NCBI GenBank assembly: GCA_910584615.1
Contig: CAJUAM010000011.1
Span: forward strand, 1-64,000
Direction of reading: 5' to 3'
Length of the DNA stretch: 64,000 nt
Source: an uncultured Dorea sp.
Lineage (GTDB): Bacteria > Bacillota > Clostridia > Lachnospirales > Lachnospiraceae
The translations under genes and the position numbers were made by a program. The notes beneath the pieces are model-generated. The model ran no database searches, was not told the DNA's origin, and saw only the letters and a program-made list of their open reading frames with translations. The stretch's first letter is position 1. Each line of letters opens with the position of its first letter. Below are positions 44,326-53,359 of this stretch, one piece after another.

Positions 44326-44730
44326 TTATATCCTGGACAGTATGTCCTCTTTGTCTGTATCCGTTAATTCATTTAACTTCCAGCCAAGCCCCACCTCGTC
44401 ATCTTTATACCGCGGAATAAGATGAAGGTGAAAATGAAATACTGTCTGTCCGGCACACTCTCCATTATTCTGTACCAGATTATAGCCATCACAATTCAAC
44501 ACATCCGTCAGCTTAATGATCATCTTCTTTGCAAGAATCATTGCCTTACCTGCAAGCGATTCTTCCAACTCATACAAGCTGGCATAATGCTCTTTCGGAA
44601 TAATAAGCGCATGTCCTTTTGAAGCTGGATTCGCATCCAATATTACCCTGAAATCTGCGTCCTCATAAAGTGTAGCTGTCGGGATCTCTCCATTAGCAAG
44701 TTTGCAAAAAATACAGTTGTTATCTCTCAT
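44326..44730 (-). CDS. HIT family protein
   Basis: The 134-residue protein has the histidine-triad motif GQTVFHFHLHLIPR and an N-terminal zinc-type pair CIFCKLANGEIP. Family members hydrolyse nucleoside phosphoramidates or dinucleotides. AAAGGAGAG precedes the ATG. It is divergent from the histidine kinase gene. Confidence 0.93.
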   Translation of the reverse strand: MRDNNCIFCKLANGEIPTATLYEDADFRVILDANPASKGHALIIPKEHYASLYELEESLAGKAMILAKKMIIKLTDVLNCDGYNLVQNNGECAGQTVFHFHLHLIPRYKDDEVGLGWKLNELTDTDKEDILSRI

Positions 44731-44821
44731 GTTTCTCTCCTTTTCCTAAAAATCATTCTAAATTTGATTGATTATTTTGTCCATCAGTGCTAAACTTCCA
44801 AAAAGAAAGGCGGTAATTACT

Positions 44822-45574
44822 ATGTTTTCAGAATCAGATTTCGACAAATTACAACAGATAATGGAAGAAAACCCTGAAGGAAAAGAACTTCTTCAGCGTC
44901 TTCTTGAATCGCATCAGATGACAATCAGCGCAATCAGTCATGAAATTCGAAACCCACTGACACTTATTTACAGTACTTTACAGCTTATAGCTTCCCAGCA
45001 CCCAGAAACATCCTCTTTTAAATACTGGAAACAGCTTATGGAAGACGTAGAATATACAAATCTCTTGTTAGAGGAATTATCTGTCTACAATAACAGCAGT
45101 CAATTGAGTCTGGCCAAGAAAGACACAGTTTCTTTTTTCAAAACAACTTCTCTTTCTTTTGCCGCGTCCATCACAGAAACTGACATAGAATTTGTATCTC
45201 GGATTCCTGAATATCTTCCTGATATAAATTGTGATGTTGTAAAACTCCGGCAAGTGCTTTTAAATCTTTTGAACAATGCCAAAGACGGGGTGCTGATCCG
45301 CAAACACGCCGAGCCAAAAATCTGTCTGGATGTATACCTCTCAGAAGATACACACCAGCCCCCTTACCTATGCGCAAAAATATCGGATAATGGCTGCGGT
45401 ATCCTGCCCGAGAACCTTGACAGCATTTTTGAACCTTTTGTTACATACAAAGCAGGCGGAACAGGGCTTGGGCTAGCTATAGCAAATCGTATCGCAAGAG
45501 CCCACAACGGCTCCCTTTCCGTTACATCAGTTCCAAATGATCTGACTACTTTCACGCTTACGCTTCCGATATAA
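44822..45574 (+). CDS. orphan soluble sensor histidine kinase
   Basis: The 250-residue protein has a full kinase core: phospho-acceptor box AISHEIRNPLTLIYSTL, N box LLNLLNNAKDGVL, G1 DNGCGILPENL, F box IFEPFVTYK and G2 GGTGLGLAIANRIA. There is no membrane segment and only about 40 residues before the H box, so it is cytoplasmic with no obvious sensor domain. No response regulator is adjacent. Such orphans in spore formers can feed Spo0A, an inference here. AAAGGCGG precedes the ATG. Its end overlaps the convergent rhomboid gene by 48 bp. Confidence 0.9.
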   Translation: MFSESDFDKLQQIMEENPEGKELLQRLLESHQMTISAISHEIRNPLTLIYSTLQLIASQHPETSSFKYWKQLMEDVEYTNLLLEELSVYNNSSQLSLAKKDTVSFFKTTSLSFAASITETDIEFVSRIPEYLPDINCDVVKLRQVLLNLLNNAKDGVLIRKHAEPKICLDVYLSEDTHQPPYLCAKISDNGCGILPENLDSIFEPFVTYKAGGTGLGLAIANRIARAHNGSLSVTSVPNDLTTFTLTLPI

Positions 45575-46153
45575 AAGAACTGCAAAAAGAAATCCTGACA
45601 GCAGCCCGCCTACGTGGGCTGCATTATCCACTCCTGTATTGGTAAATCCATAATACAACATAATAAGAATCATAAAAGCAAGCCTTCTGCCTGAAATATC
45701 TCCGTTTTGTCCCCTATTGCATAACGTTATATAAAACAGCGCACCTATCAGCCCGAATACTGCGCCGGATGCCCCTGCCGACACAGCGTATTCTCCCGTT
45801 CGAATATCCCAGACAGCAGATATGATATTTCCGCACAATCCACTCGCTATATAGATAACCAAATACTTTATTTTTCCTACTGCCAATTCCAGATTACTCC
45901 CAACAATCAACAGTATTACCATATTATTTATCAGATGCTCAAATCCAAAATGCAAAAACATACAAGTAAACAAGCGATAATACTCCATGTTTTCCGCCAC
46001 ATAAGGAACATACATCGCCCCATGATCAAGCATAAATTTCGCATCCTCCGTCATGCCTTGCATCGACAGCAGTAAAAATACAATAACATTCGCGCAAGCG
46101 AATAGTACCGTCACACTAGATGCCTTTTTCTGATATCTCCCATTATTTTCCAT
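45527..46153 (-). CDS. rhomboid family intramembrane serine protease
   Basis: The 208-residue membrane protein has about six hydrophobic segments, the catalytic serine in SAGASGAVFGLIGAL, the catalytic histidine in NAAHVGGLLSGF, and the loop HFGFEHLINNMVILLI. It would cleave membrane proteins near the outer face. GGAGAG precedes the ATG. It lies 19 bp downstream of the carboxypeptidase gene and overlaps the convergent kinase gene. Confidence 0.92.
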   Translation of the reverse strand: MENNGRYQKKASSVTVLFACANVIVFLLLSMQGMTEDAKFMLDHGAMYVPYVAENMEYYRLFTCMFLHFGFEHLINNMVILLIVGSNLELAVGKIKYLVIYIASGLCGNIISAVWDIRTGEYAVSAGASGAVFGLIGALFYITLCNRGQNGDISGRRLAFMILIMLYYGFTNTGVDNAAHVGGLLSGFLFAVLLYRKRKRESSQIIWN

Positions 46154-46171
46154 ATATCAGTCTCTCCATTA

Positions 46172-47710
46172 TCATAAATAGCCTTCAAACCGCACTCTGT
46201 CTTCTCCCTTTTTTTCCTCTTTTGCTTCTTCTTCCTTCTCTGACTGTCGTCTGATCAGTACTTTGTATCTGATAAGCAACACAACAAATGCTGTGATCAG
46301 CAAAAATAAAAGGGCAAATGCCGCAGCCAGTATGATCTTGTCCTTCTTACTCCTCTCAGACATCCCAAGCTTTTCCCAAAGATACGATACACCCGGAATT
46401 TTAAAAATTCCCGTCTTTTTTTTGATTTCTTTCCCTTTTTCTTTCTTTTTTTCAGAGTTCCCCTCTTCCTCGGATTTCTCCGTTTCTTCTTTATGTGCTT
46501 TTATATAAGACTCACTGAGCTTCACATTAGCAGCTCCCACATAAGTTCCACGATATGTATAAGACAATATCGCCTCATCTTCTGATTCTGCGTCTGGAAC
46601 AATTTCCATATCCAAGTCAGTAAATGCAGCCCCCTTAGGTATGACCACATAATTATCTCCTGGTATAACTTCTGTTACATCTTCCGACTGCACTTGCTGT
46701 GTTATATCTATTTTAGAAAAATTCTCAAAACCATATTCAAAAAGTTTCGTAGTATCCGGATAAACATTCTTCCCATGAGTACGAAGCACTACACACACAA
46801 GCTGTACACCATCTTTTTCTGCCATTGTAACCAGTGTAGACAGCGCATCCGACGTAAACCCCGTTTTCCCTCCGATAGCATATTTATAGTAATTACTATT
46901 TTCCGGCCTTAACATCTTATGCTTCTGATAAAATATATGTTCTTCCACAACCTCTGATTTAGGTATCTTATAATCCAGGGTCTGAACAATTTTAAAAAAT
47001 TCAGGGGAATTAAAAAGCTCCCTTCCAATCAAAGCCATATCTCTTGCACATGTATAATGATTTGCATCATGTAGCCCGTTCGTATTAACAAAGTTAGAAT
47101 TTACACCGCCAAGTTGCTGCACTCTCGCATTCATCTGTTCGATAAACCAGTTATAATCATAGCCAGCTTTCTTTCCTACATTCTCTCCTACAGCATACGC
47201 AGCTTCATTGGCCGACGCCAGCAGTGTCGCGTAAAGGGCCTGTTCCAACGAAATAACATTTCCTTCCTTCAAACCTATGGAAGAATCCCCAGGCTGCAAA
47301 AAAGCCACACTGTCATGAGAAAATGTCACCTCATCCGATAACTCTCCATTTTCCAGCGCAACCAGGGCAGTAAGAATCTTTGTGATACTCGCAGGAAATT
47401 GCTTTGAGTCTATACTCTTAGCATACAGGATCGCTCCTGTTGACACCTCCATAACAATAGCGGCTTCTCCATATGTTCCGGGGCCCTTTACCCATCCCTC
47501 CCACGCATTAGATTCTGTTGGAATCTTGTACGCTTTGTCTAACTCCTCCTGCAGCTTCTTTTCTTCTTCAGTTAGTTCTTTCTTTTCGGCATTTTCGGTC
47601 TTTTTATTACCAGACTGCGTTGTATCTGCGGCAAATGCTGTCATCCCTAAAGCCATGCACAGCACAAATATCAGCACAGCAGACATTAGTCTTGTGCAGT
47701 CTCTTCTCAT
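46172..47710 (-). CDS. D-alanyl-D-alanine carboxypeptidase (DacF/PBP5-like)
   Basis: The 512-residue penicillin-binding protein trims pentapeptide side chains. It has a signal peptide (VLIFVLCMALGMTAFA), SxxK in FPASITKILTALVALENG, SxN in LLASANEAAYA and KTG in GGKTGFTSDAL. After the PBP5-like C-terminal domain come a Lys/Glu-rich linker and a true C-terminal membrane segment (IILAAAFALLFLLITAFVVLL), in place of the usual amphipathic helix. GGAGG precedes the ATG. A promoter lies at 47749-47777. Confidence 0.92.
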   Translation of the reverse strand: MRRDCTRLMSAVLIFVLCMALGMTAFAADTTQSGNKKTENAEKKELTEEEKKLQEELDKAYKIPTESNAWEGWVKGPGTYGEAAIVMEVSTGAILYAKSIDSKQFPASITKILTALVALENGELSDEVTFSHDSVAFLQPGDSSIGLKEGNVISLEQALYATLLASANEAAYAVGENVGKKAGYDYNWFIEQMNARVQQLGGVNSNFVNTNGLHDANHYTCARDMALIGRELFNSPEFFKIVQTLDYKIPKSEVVEEHIFYQKHKMLRPENSNYYKYAIGGKTGFTSDALSTLVTMAEKDGVQLVCVVLRTHGKNVYPDTTKLFEYGFENFSKIDITQQVQSEDVTEVIPGDNYVVIPKGAAFTDLDMEIVPDAESEDEAILSYTYRGTYVGAANVKLSESYIKAHKEETEKSEEEGNSEKKKEKGKEIKKKTGIFKIPGVSYLWEKLGMSERSKKDKIILAAAFALLFLLITAFVVLLIRYKVLIRRQSEKEEEAKEEKKGEDRVRFEGYL

Positions 47711-47748
47711 ATTTCATCCTCCAAAACATTCATTTACAATACAAAGTA

Positions 47749-47777
47749 ATAATAGCATACATGAAAAAAGACTGCAA
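47749..47777 (-). promoter_or_regulatory. promoter of the carboxypeptidase gene
   Basis: TTGCAG at 47772-47777, a 17-bp spacer and TATTAT at 47749-47754 on the minus strand, about 40 bp before the start codon. It separates this unit from the Tad operon upstream. Confidence 0.65.
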
Positions 47778-47845
47778 CCAAAAATCCCCCCCTACACTAA
47801 CCTCTGAAAATGAATGCTTCACAAAAATTTACACAGCTTTCCGTA

Positions 47846-48655
47846 CTATAATTCCTCCTCTTCAATATATAGTCCATCCCAATCTCCCCACTTCGGTTTT
47901 TTCTGCCGATTAAGAAAACGTTTCACAGGTGTCCACATATTTTCTGTCTCTTCCATGATCAAATTTCCGTGATGCTGTTTTTTTATCCATTCATGCTGGG
48001 CACTGTCATATTCTGATTCACTTGCGCCATAATCTCTTTGTTTATTTCCTTCTATCTCATACTCCTCATATTCATCCTCTCTCTTGTCTTCGCCACAGAA
48101 CTTTTGAACTCTAATGCCGCTCTTTTTTTCTTCTTTATCTGTTTTATTCGTTTCTTTTATACACTCCTTTACAACTTTTTCCAGACTGTAATTTTCTATC
48201 ATCGTTTCCTTATGAAGAACAAATACGATCCGCACACTCTCTTTATCTTCATAGTCCGCCCGTTTCACAAAATATTCTGTCAGTTTATGCAGTGCTGTCC
48301 AAAGTTCCTGCTTAGCCAGAGGATAGTAACAAAAATAAAATCTTCCGTCCTCATAAAAGATGAATTCCGGCTCCATAAGAATACAATGAATATTGAGGAG
48401 ATAATTGTGTATCTCCCGTATTACAGACAATAACTGCCGTAAAAACAACTTCAGATCCTCTCCGCTGATTTTTGTCCTCTCAAACATTGCCTTCATAGAT
48501 ATCTTTCCGCTGACATTGTAATCGTAAAAGGATGCCTCATCAATTCCTCTTCCCTTTACAGGAAGGATTCCTTCTATTTCATTTACGTGAAGCATCCTCA
48601 TCTGATAATCCTCCTGATAGACTGTTGCTTCTTCAATTGTGATTTTTCGCTCCAT
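47846..48655 (-). CDS. DUF6382 domain protein of the Tad locus
   Basis: The 269-residue protein matches in style the DUF6382 family that accompanies Tad-like loci in Lachnospiraceae: IEGILPVKGRGIDEASFYDY, FLRQLLSVIREIHNYLLN, and ILMEPEFIFYEDGRFYFCYYP. The fold is kinase-like in related proteins fused to FHA domains; this one has no FHA domain and ends in a charged tail. AAGGAG seven bases before the ATG at 48655 sets the start, which overlaps the upstream TadE-like gene by 23 bp. Last gene of the operon. Confidence 0.7.
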   Translation of the reverse strand: MERKITIEEATVYQEDYQMRMLHVNEIEGILPVKGRGIDEASFYDYNVSGKISMKAMFERTKISGEDLKLFLRQLLSVIREIHNYLLNIHCILMEPEFIFYEDGRFYFCYYPLAKQELWTALHKLTEYFVKRADYEDKESVRIVFVLHKETMIENYSLEKVVKECIKETNKTDKEEKKSGIRVQKFCGEDKREDEYEEYEIEGNKQRDYGASESEYDSAQHEWIKKQHHGNLIMEETENMWTPVKRFLNRQKKPKWGDWDGLYIEEEEL

Positions 48656-49061
48656 CCGCAATCTCCTTCACTCTTCTGATATCCCGGATATGATTTTCCG
48701 GCTCTGTAACTGCTGCCTTTTTTACAACAGACAGACCAAAGCGTCCTTTACGCGCAGATGCTTTTATACAAATTTCTGCCTTCTCAATACTCACAGTGAC
48801 ACTGTTGCCTGCGAACAGAATGCATTTTCTATCCACCCGCTCCTGAAATAAAGTTTCCAGTTCTCCTGCTGTCACCTTATCCTTCTTTCGAATTTTTGTA
48901 CTTCCTATTACTGCCGTTTCATAGGCAGCTCCCGCCAGTATGTTTTTATCATGAAAATAAAACGCCGCCAGTATACTGTTCATAAGAAGCAGCAATATGA
49001 TCGGCATAAGAAATGACATTTCAACTGTCATACTGCCTTTTAAAGCTCTTTGAATATACAT
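48633..49061 (-). CDS. TadE-like minor pseudopilin
   Basis: The 142-residue protein has a type IVb prepilin-like start: short basic leader, then ALKG|SMTVEMSFLMPIILLLL with Glu at +5, a hydrophobic helix and a small outer domain. It should be processed by the adjacent prepilin peptidase. ATG at 49061 is preferred because it avoids a long overlap with that gene and carries an AAGG site. Confidence 0.8.
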   Translation of the reverse strand: MYIQRALKGSMTVEMSFLMPIILLLLMNSILAAFYFHDKNILAGAAYETAVIGSTKIRKKDKVTAGELETLFQERVDRKCILFAGNSVTVSIEKAEICIKASARKGRFGLSVVKKAAVTEPENHIRDIRRVKEIADGAKNHN

Positions 49062-49081
49062 ATATAATACCTTCTGTTCCT

Positions 49082-49513
49082 CTATACTCTTATCTCCCCT
49101 ATCATCCATAAAACATAACCCGCTGTCAAAAACGGATAGAACGGAAGCGCAATTTTACGAGACATCTTCTTTCTTACTAAAACAATAACCGAACACAATG
49201 CCAGCAAAAAAAATGCTCCCGAAAGCACCTCAAAAAGCTTCCACAATCCAAGATATGCCCCCAATCCTAAGATTCCCAAACTATCCCCGTAGCCAATTCC
49301 TTCTCCTGTCACTCTGCTTATGAACAAAAATACCGCGCCTATCACTATACCTCCCGCAACCAGCACTTTATCTTCCTTATAATACAAAAATTGAAAAATA
49401 AAGGCTCCGGCGTTCATCGCCGCCAATATTCCTATCGGGATTTTGCGGTATTTCATATCTATTACAGATACAACAAACAAAATTCCCAGACATACCACCT
49501 GATCTGCTCTCAC
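49082..49513 (-). CDS. prepilin peptidase, A24 family (TadV/CpaA-like)
   Basis: The 143-residue membrane protease lacks the methylase domain of larger PilD enzymes. Catalytic aspartates are seen in VSVIDMKYRKIP and in GIGYGDSLGILGLG. It would cleave the Flp and TadE-type proteins after Gly. The start is GTG at 49513, with AAGGGG close upstream. It lies within the Tad operon. Confidence 0.88.
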   Translation of the reverse strand: MRADQVVCLGILFVVSVIDMKYRKIPIGILAAMNAGAFIFQFLYYKEDKVLVAGGIVIGAVFLFISRVTGEGIGYGDSLGILGLGAYLGLWKLFEVLSGAFFLLALCSVIVLVRKKMSRKIALPFYPFLTAGYVLWMIGEIRV

Positions 49514-49582
49514 TGCCCCTTATCCTTTCCTTACATGTTTTTTGTGTTTCCTACAACATATCCATCTTTCCTATTTGACAGA

Positions 49583-50479
49583 TTATTTTCCGCATTTTGA
49601 ACATGCCCGCTTTCCCGCTGCTTCTGAAAGAGAAACCGCGTAAACTGTACGTTTCAGTCCGCTGCATGACAAAGAACTATGATAACGATCCCCCGTATCA
49701 GTAATATAAAGTCCGCCGCCTGCCAGACTGCTGCACCGTTCGCATGCATGGTATTTACCGCCGTTCTTATTTCGAAGCCTCTTCACTTCTTCTGACTGTA
49801 CCATACGTATAGATAAATCAAGATGTGTACAGTGATAGTTCCGATGATATACAAGTCCTGTTTCTGTTATGTATACAATCTTCTCATCCTTTGTTCCGAA
49901 TCCGCCTTTCTGATATCCATTCCACACCTTGATCTGCATCCTATCTTCAAGGGTAAGCACTGCGATATGAAACACCGGCACTGGTATACGTATCTTATAC
50001 TTTACTGACAATTCCCCAATTCCGGTAACCAGTGATACTCTGGATGCACTGCAGTCTATCCCGCTGCTCCCGCCCACAATAATACTGCGTTCTAAACGGT
50101 TTGCTCCGATTGCATTTACCACATCCGATTTTATTGCAGCAGGTGAAATCACTGCCGTTACACATGCCTCCTGCGCTGCTGTCTTTCCCGCATACTGAAG
50201 CCCTGAACGAACCGCTGTCTGGACTGCCATAATCTCCATAAGATATAAAAGACATATCACAGCAAAGAAAAATAGTGGAACCGCCATAGAAGCCTCTACA
50301 GTAATGCTTCCTTTTTTGGAGGTGAAGACAGATGCCCTCTTGGAGCATATGAGACTGGTATTTCGTGTGGGGAGTATACCATTAAATATCAAACGAATCG
50401 TTCTCCTTTCTTCATAGATTTTTTTGGGGATGTATAAAATGTTGATAATAAAAAGAGTTTTTGAACTCCAAAAGGACAT
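49583..50479 (-). CDS. large TadE-like pseudopilin with duplicated Cys module
   Basis: The 298-residue protein has an unusually long leader, then a prepilin site KKG|SITVEASMAVPLFF (Gly57, Glu at +5) and a membrane helix. The last 97 residues are two tandem copies of a module YIT-TG--YH-x4-C-x2-L ... C-x2-C, at about 202-256 and 257-298, which may bind zinc. ATG at 50479 has a strong GGAGG site. TTG at 50392 with AAGGAG is an alternative start that gives a 28-residue leader. A 28-bp inverted repeat spans this region. Confidence 0.75.
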   Translation of the reverse strand: MSFWSSKTLFIINILYIPKKIYEERRTIRLIFNGILPTRNTSLICSKRASVFTSKKGSITVEASMAVPLFFFAVICLLYLMEIMAVQTAVRSGLQYAGKTAAQEACVTAVISPAAIKSDVVNAIGANRLERSIIVGGSSGIDCSASRVSLVTGIGELSVKYKIRIPVPVFHIAVLTLEDRMQIKVWNGYQKGGFGTKDEKIVYITETGLVYHRNYHCTHLDLSIRMVQSEEVKRLRNKNGGKYHACERCSSLAGGGLYITDTGDRYHSSLSCSGLKRTVYAVSLSEAAGKRACSKCGK

Positions 50480-50493
50480 CTGTCTTCACCTCC
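50318..50493. repeat. 28-bp inverted repeat across the pseudopilin start region
   Basis: Plus-strand 50318-50345 begins GGAGGTGAAGACAGATG; the complement of 50466-50493 begins with the same 17 bases, and the two arms match at 26 of 28. The spacer is 120 bp. The right arm contains the ribosome site and ATG of the gene; the left arm encodes residues around 45-54 of the same protein. Confidence 0.88.
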
Positions 50494-50509
50494 TTCTTCC
50501 TCAATTTCG

Positions 50510-51874
50510 CTAATTATATCCGAAATAAGTCTTAAAAACATACGTGATTTTACGCCGCAGCCGTACGGTACTTTTCACTTCCATTCTGCTGACACAGCAA
50601 TCTGCTTTTAAAAATCCTGCTCCGTGTACCTTCTTTAAATTCTGCTCAATCATATCCAGTGCACGCATACTTGTATTTTCTTTTTTTTCCAAGAATAAAA
50701 GCATTCTTAAATATTCCTTGTACGCAAGTCCATCTATGCAGTCACGCCCATCACTTACATCACCGCTTTCTCCGAGTTTCATAAGTCCGGCAAGTGACAA
50801 CTGCCAGCTTTCCTCCGTCTTTACAAGAGGCACTCTGCTTCCATTCAAAAGTGATCTCAAATCTACAATGGACTCTCCAAATGCCCATACAAGAAGTATG
50901 ACCTGTGCCGCAGCTTCTGAAAGAGCCGGCAATGCCGCCAGCGCACACAAAGTTAACGCCAATCCTTCAGCCTCTGCACGCTTTGCGGCACTATTCTGAA
51001 GGAATAAGTAGTTAGACGCGAAGCGCAGCAGTATCAGCTTTTTCGCAACGGTCTCAAGATTCTCCCTATCGCTTCCTTTACCGGCACAGATATATTCCAG
51101 TTCATAATCCAAGGCACCTTTTGGTTCCTCATCTGTCGCCATAGAAAAATGTTCCAGCAGATATTCTCCAAACATTAGCGAAGATAGTGTGCTGCTGCCC
51201 GCCTCCGCCTCTGAAAAATCACCATATCCTTTATTCTTATTTCTCCTTGTCAGACTTTCATTCAAATCAATCTGCTTCTCAGAAACCTTTTTATGGTCTG
51301 GTATAATAAGTTCTAGCAGCGATCTTTTTTTCAACTGTGACACATGCGCTATCGGATTATCCTGTTTAGGCAGCTCTCCTTTTGCCTCACCTAAAAGCCC
51401 CTCCAGTTCATCTTCTTTTTTACGGCTTTCTCTCTCATAATCACTTGCTCTTTCTTCTTGCACTTTCCATGTATCTGTCATCGAAAGCTTATCTTTTAGA
51501 CGGTTAAATCCATATTTATGCTCCATATAATATGTTACCTGTTCATAGAATGCTTCTGCACCGTTATCAGTCAAAAATTGGATCCTCTGGATGCTGTTTT
51601 TCATATTGCCTGCGCCAAAATATTCTAATCGTTTCTCTATCAGTTTCTCAGAATATTTCCCACTCTCATACGTTCCTTCCAGCGCAAAGATATCATAATA
51701 TTCCAATAGATCCTTCTGGTATTCAGCAAAAACTGATTCTACTGCCCGGTTTACATCCGCCCGCCGGTAGTTTTTTGCCATCTGGATAGATGCGCTCTCC
51801 ATTATCCCGCCGATAAAAGTTACAAGCAAAATAAAGATAAGGCTTAAAAATGCTGTCACTTCAGCTTTTTTCAT
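50510..51874 (-). CDS. DUF5702 family protein (TadG-like position)
   Basis: The 454-residue protein starts with a membrane helix (AFLSLIFILLVTFIGGIMES) followed by a long outer region rich in helix and charge (RRADVNRAVESVFAEYQKDL near its start). It matches in layout the DUF5702 proteins seen in Lachnospiraceae Tad loci. Its role is unknown but likely structural or assembly. A CAGGAA site precedes the ATG, 4 bp after the flp stop. Confidence 0.75.
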   Translation of the reverse strand: MKKAEVTAFLSLIFILLVTFIGGIMESASIQMAKNYRRADVNRAVESVFAEYQKDLLEYYDIFALEGTYESGKYSEKLIEKRLEYFGAGNMKNSIQRIQFLTDNGAEAFYEQVTYYMEHKYGFNRLKDKLSMTDTWKVQEERASDYERESRKKEDELEGLLGEAKGELPKQDNPIAHVSQLKKRSLLELIIPDHKKVSEKQIDLNESLTRRNKNKGYGDFSEAEAGSSTLSSLMFGEYLLEHFSMATDEEPKGALDYELEYICAGKGSDRENLETVAKKLILLRFASNYLFLQNSAAKRAEAEGLALTLCALAALPALSEAAAQVILLVWAFGESIVDLRSLLNGSRVPLVKTEESWQLSLAGLMKLGESGDVSDGRDCIDGLAYKEYLRMLLFLEKKENTSMRALDMIEQNLKKVHGAGFLKADCCVSRMEVKSTVRLRRKITYVFKTYFGYN

Positions 51875-51877
51875 TTT

Positions 51878-52066
51878 TTAGATTCCTGAACTTTCACTTG
51901 TTATTTTCTTGAAAATATTCTGTACCAGACTGGTAAGCTGTGACTTAAATATAATAACAAGCCCTATAAGAACCACAAGGATTAAAATAACCTCTACGAC
52001 TCCTACTCCTTTTTTCTCTGTCAGGATTTCTTTTATCCTGTTTTTCAAACACCATATTCTATACAT
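51878..52066 (-). CDS. Flp1-type type IVb pilin
   Basis: The 62-residue prepilin has a 20-residue leader ending in Gly, then VGVVEVILILVVLIGLVIIF with Glu at +5 and a hydrophobic helix, and a very short tail. It should be the major pilin subunit of the Tad pilus. AAGGAGG precedes the ATG. Confidence 0.88.
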   Translation of the reverse strand: MYRIWCLKNRIKEILTEKKGVGVVEVILILVVLIGLVIIFKSQLTSLVQNIFKKITSESSGI

Positions 52067-52090
52067 ATTGTATCCTCCTTCTTTTTACTG

Positions 52091-53359
52091 CTACATCTGC
52101 ACAGACATAAAGGCTGGGACTATCACTATGACAAGTACAACAGCAAGCATAAGGAACATGGGCGCAAGCAGCTTTGTTCCCGCTTCCTCACCAAGTCTCT
52201 TTGCCCTTGCTTTCCTCTCCTCAAAAGACTGTATGGCCTCTGTCTGCAATATCTGATTCATTCCTTTTGTTCCTTTGCGCAGATTCTGCGAAAGCAGTGC
52301 CCCCAGTTTTATATACAGCTGAAGATTACATCGTCTGCCAAACCGCTCATAACTTTCTGCCTCAGCAATTCCGCTATCCATCTCATTACACGCCTGTCTC
52401 ATCTCCTCATAAGCATATCTGATTCCCCATATATGTTTTTCTTCTTCGTAATCTGCCGTGATCTTTTTCCATGCTCTTTTTACTGTCATTCCTGCGCCAA
52501 GAAGAAGCGTCAGCTTATTGATGATCTCCGGATAGTCAAGCTGCATCTGGGTTCTTTTTTTACACAGCTCTTTCTCCTGATTCTGCTTTTCAAGCGCTAA
52601 CAGAAGCATTCCTATTAATACTGCCATAGCCATTAACACCATTCCCCGGCTATCCATCGGAGAAAAAAAGATAAGCGATTCCCCATCCAGCTCCTGCGGC
52701 AATGTAAGGACTCTTTCTGTCTGAGTCTCTTTATCTGTTTTTGAGATTACCTTTTCGATATCCGAAGCACGCTGCTCTCCTTCACTGAGTGTTTTTGGAA
52801 ATACCATCGCCGTACATTCATACAGCACCTGTTCACTTGGATCCTCGCTATACGTCAGCACCCCTTTAAGCGAAACTAAAGTTCCTTCCTGTTGAGTTTC
52901 TTCCTGTTGAAGTTCGCCATATATATTCATTACATCATAACGATCCAGCTCCCATGAAATCTCTACCGGAGCCCCTTCTATTTTTGTGATCAGATTCATA
53001 TCTGAGTCAATATGGTCAAGGCTTTTATTTCTTCCGAGTATAAGTTTGTCCATCTGAGCAATACATCTTTGAAACATACTTTCTAGCTCCTTGCCTGAAT
53101 ACGCCTGCTCAGATACTTGTATCTCTATTTTTTCTCTCTCCCTCTCGCCTGCCGAAACTTCCAGTTCTTCTGTCCTGCTGCCGGCTCCATAAGAATTCCT
53201 TATTAATCCGCTTCCGATCGCAGTTCTGGAGTTTATAAAATCAACAGTAAACAGTATTGTTCCTCCGCAAAAAATCAAAATAAGCACTAATAATATCAGA
53301 CCTCTATTTTTACCAGCTTTACGCCAATTGCGTAAGCGGTCATGTAAATCAAAAGACAT
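52091..53359 (-). CDS. TadC-like inner membrane platform protein
   Basis: The 422-residue protein has an N-terminal membrane segment (LILLVLILIFCGGTILFTVD), an inserted soluble domain, a second segment (MVLMAMAVLIGMLLLAL), then a T2SSF domain (LTLLLGAGMTVKRAWKKI, LGALLSQNLRKGTKGMNQIL) and a final hydrophobic helix. The large soluble domain makes it longer than typical TadC. It overlaps the end of the tadB-like gene by 64 bp. Confidence 0.83.
   Translation of the reverse strand: MSFDLHDRLRNWRKAGKNRGLILLVLILIFCGGTILFTVDFINSRTAIGSGLIRNSYGAGSRTEELEVSAGEREREKIEIQVSEQAYSGKELESMFQRCIAQMDKLILGRNKSLDHIDSDMNLITKIEGAPVEISWELDRYDVMNIYGELQQEETQQEGTLVSLKGVLTYSEDPSEQVLYECTAMVFPKTLSEGEQRASDIEKVISKTDKETQTERVLTLPQELDGESLIFFSPMDSRGMVLMAMAVLIGMLLLALEKQNQEKELCKKRTQMQLDYPEIINKLTLLLGAGMTVKRAWKKITADYEEEKHIWGIRYAYEEMRQACNEMDSGIAEAESYERFGRRCNLQLYIKLGALLSQNLRKGTKGMNQILQTEAIQSFEERKARAKRLGEEAGTKLLAPMFLMLAVVLVIVIVPAFMSVQM

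Noticed and set aside
49995..50348. 117-codon minus-strand ORF overlapping the pseudopilin gene in another frame
   Set aside because: Its product has no family features, and the pilin signature lies in the main frame.
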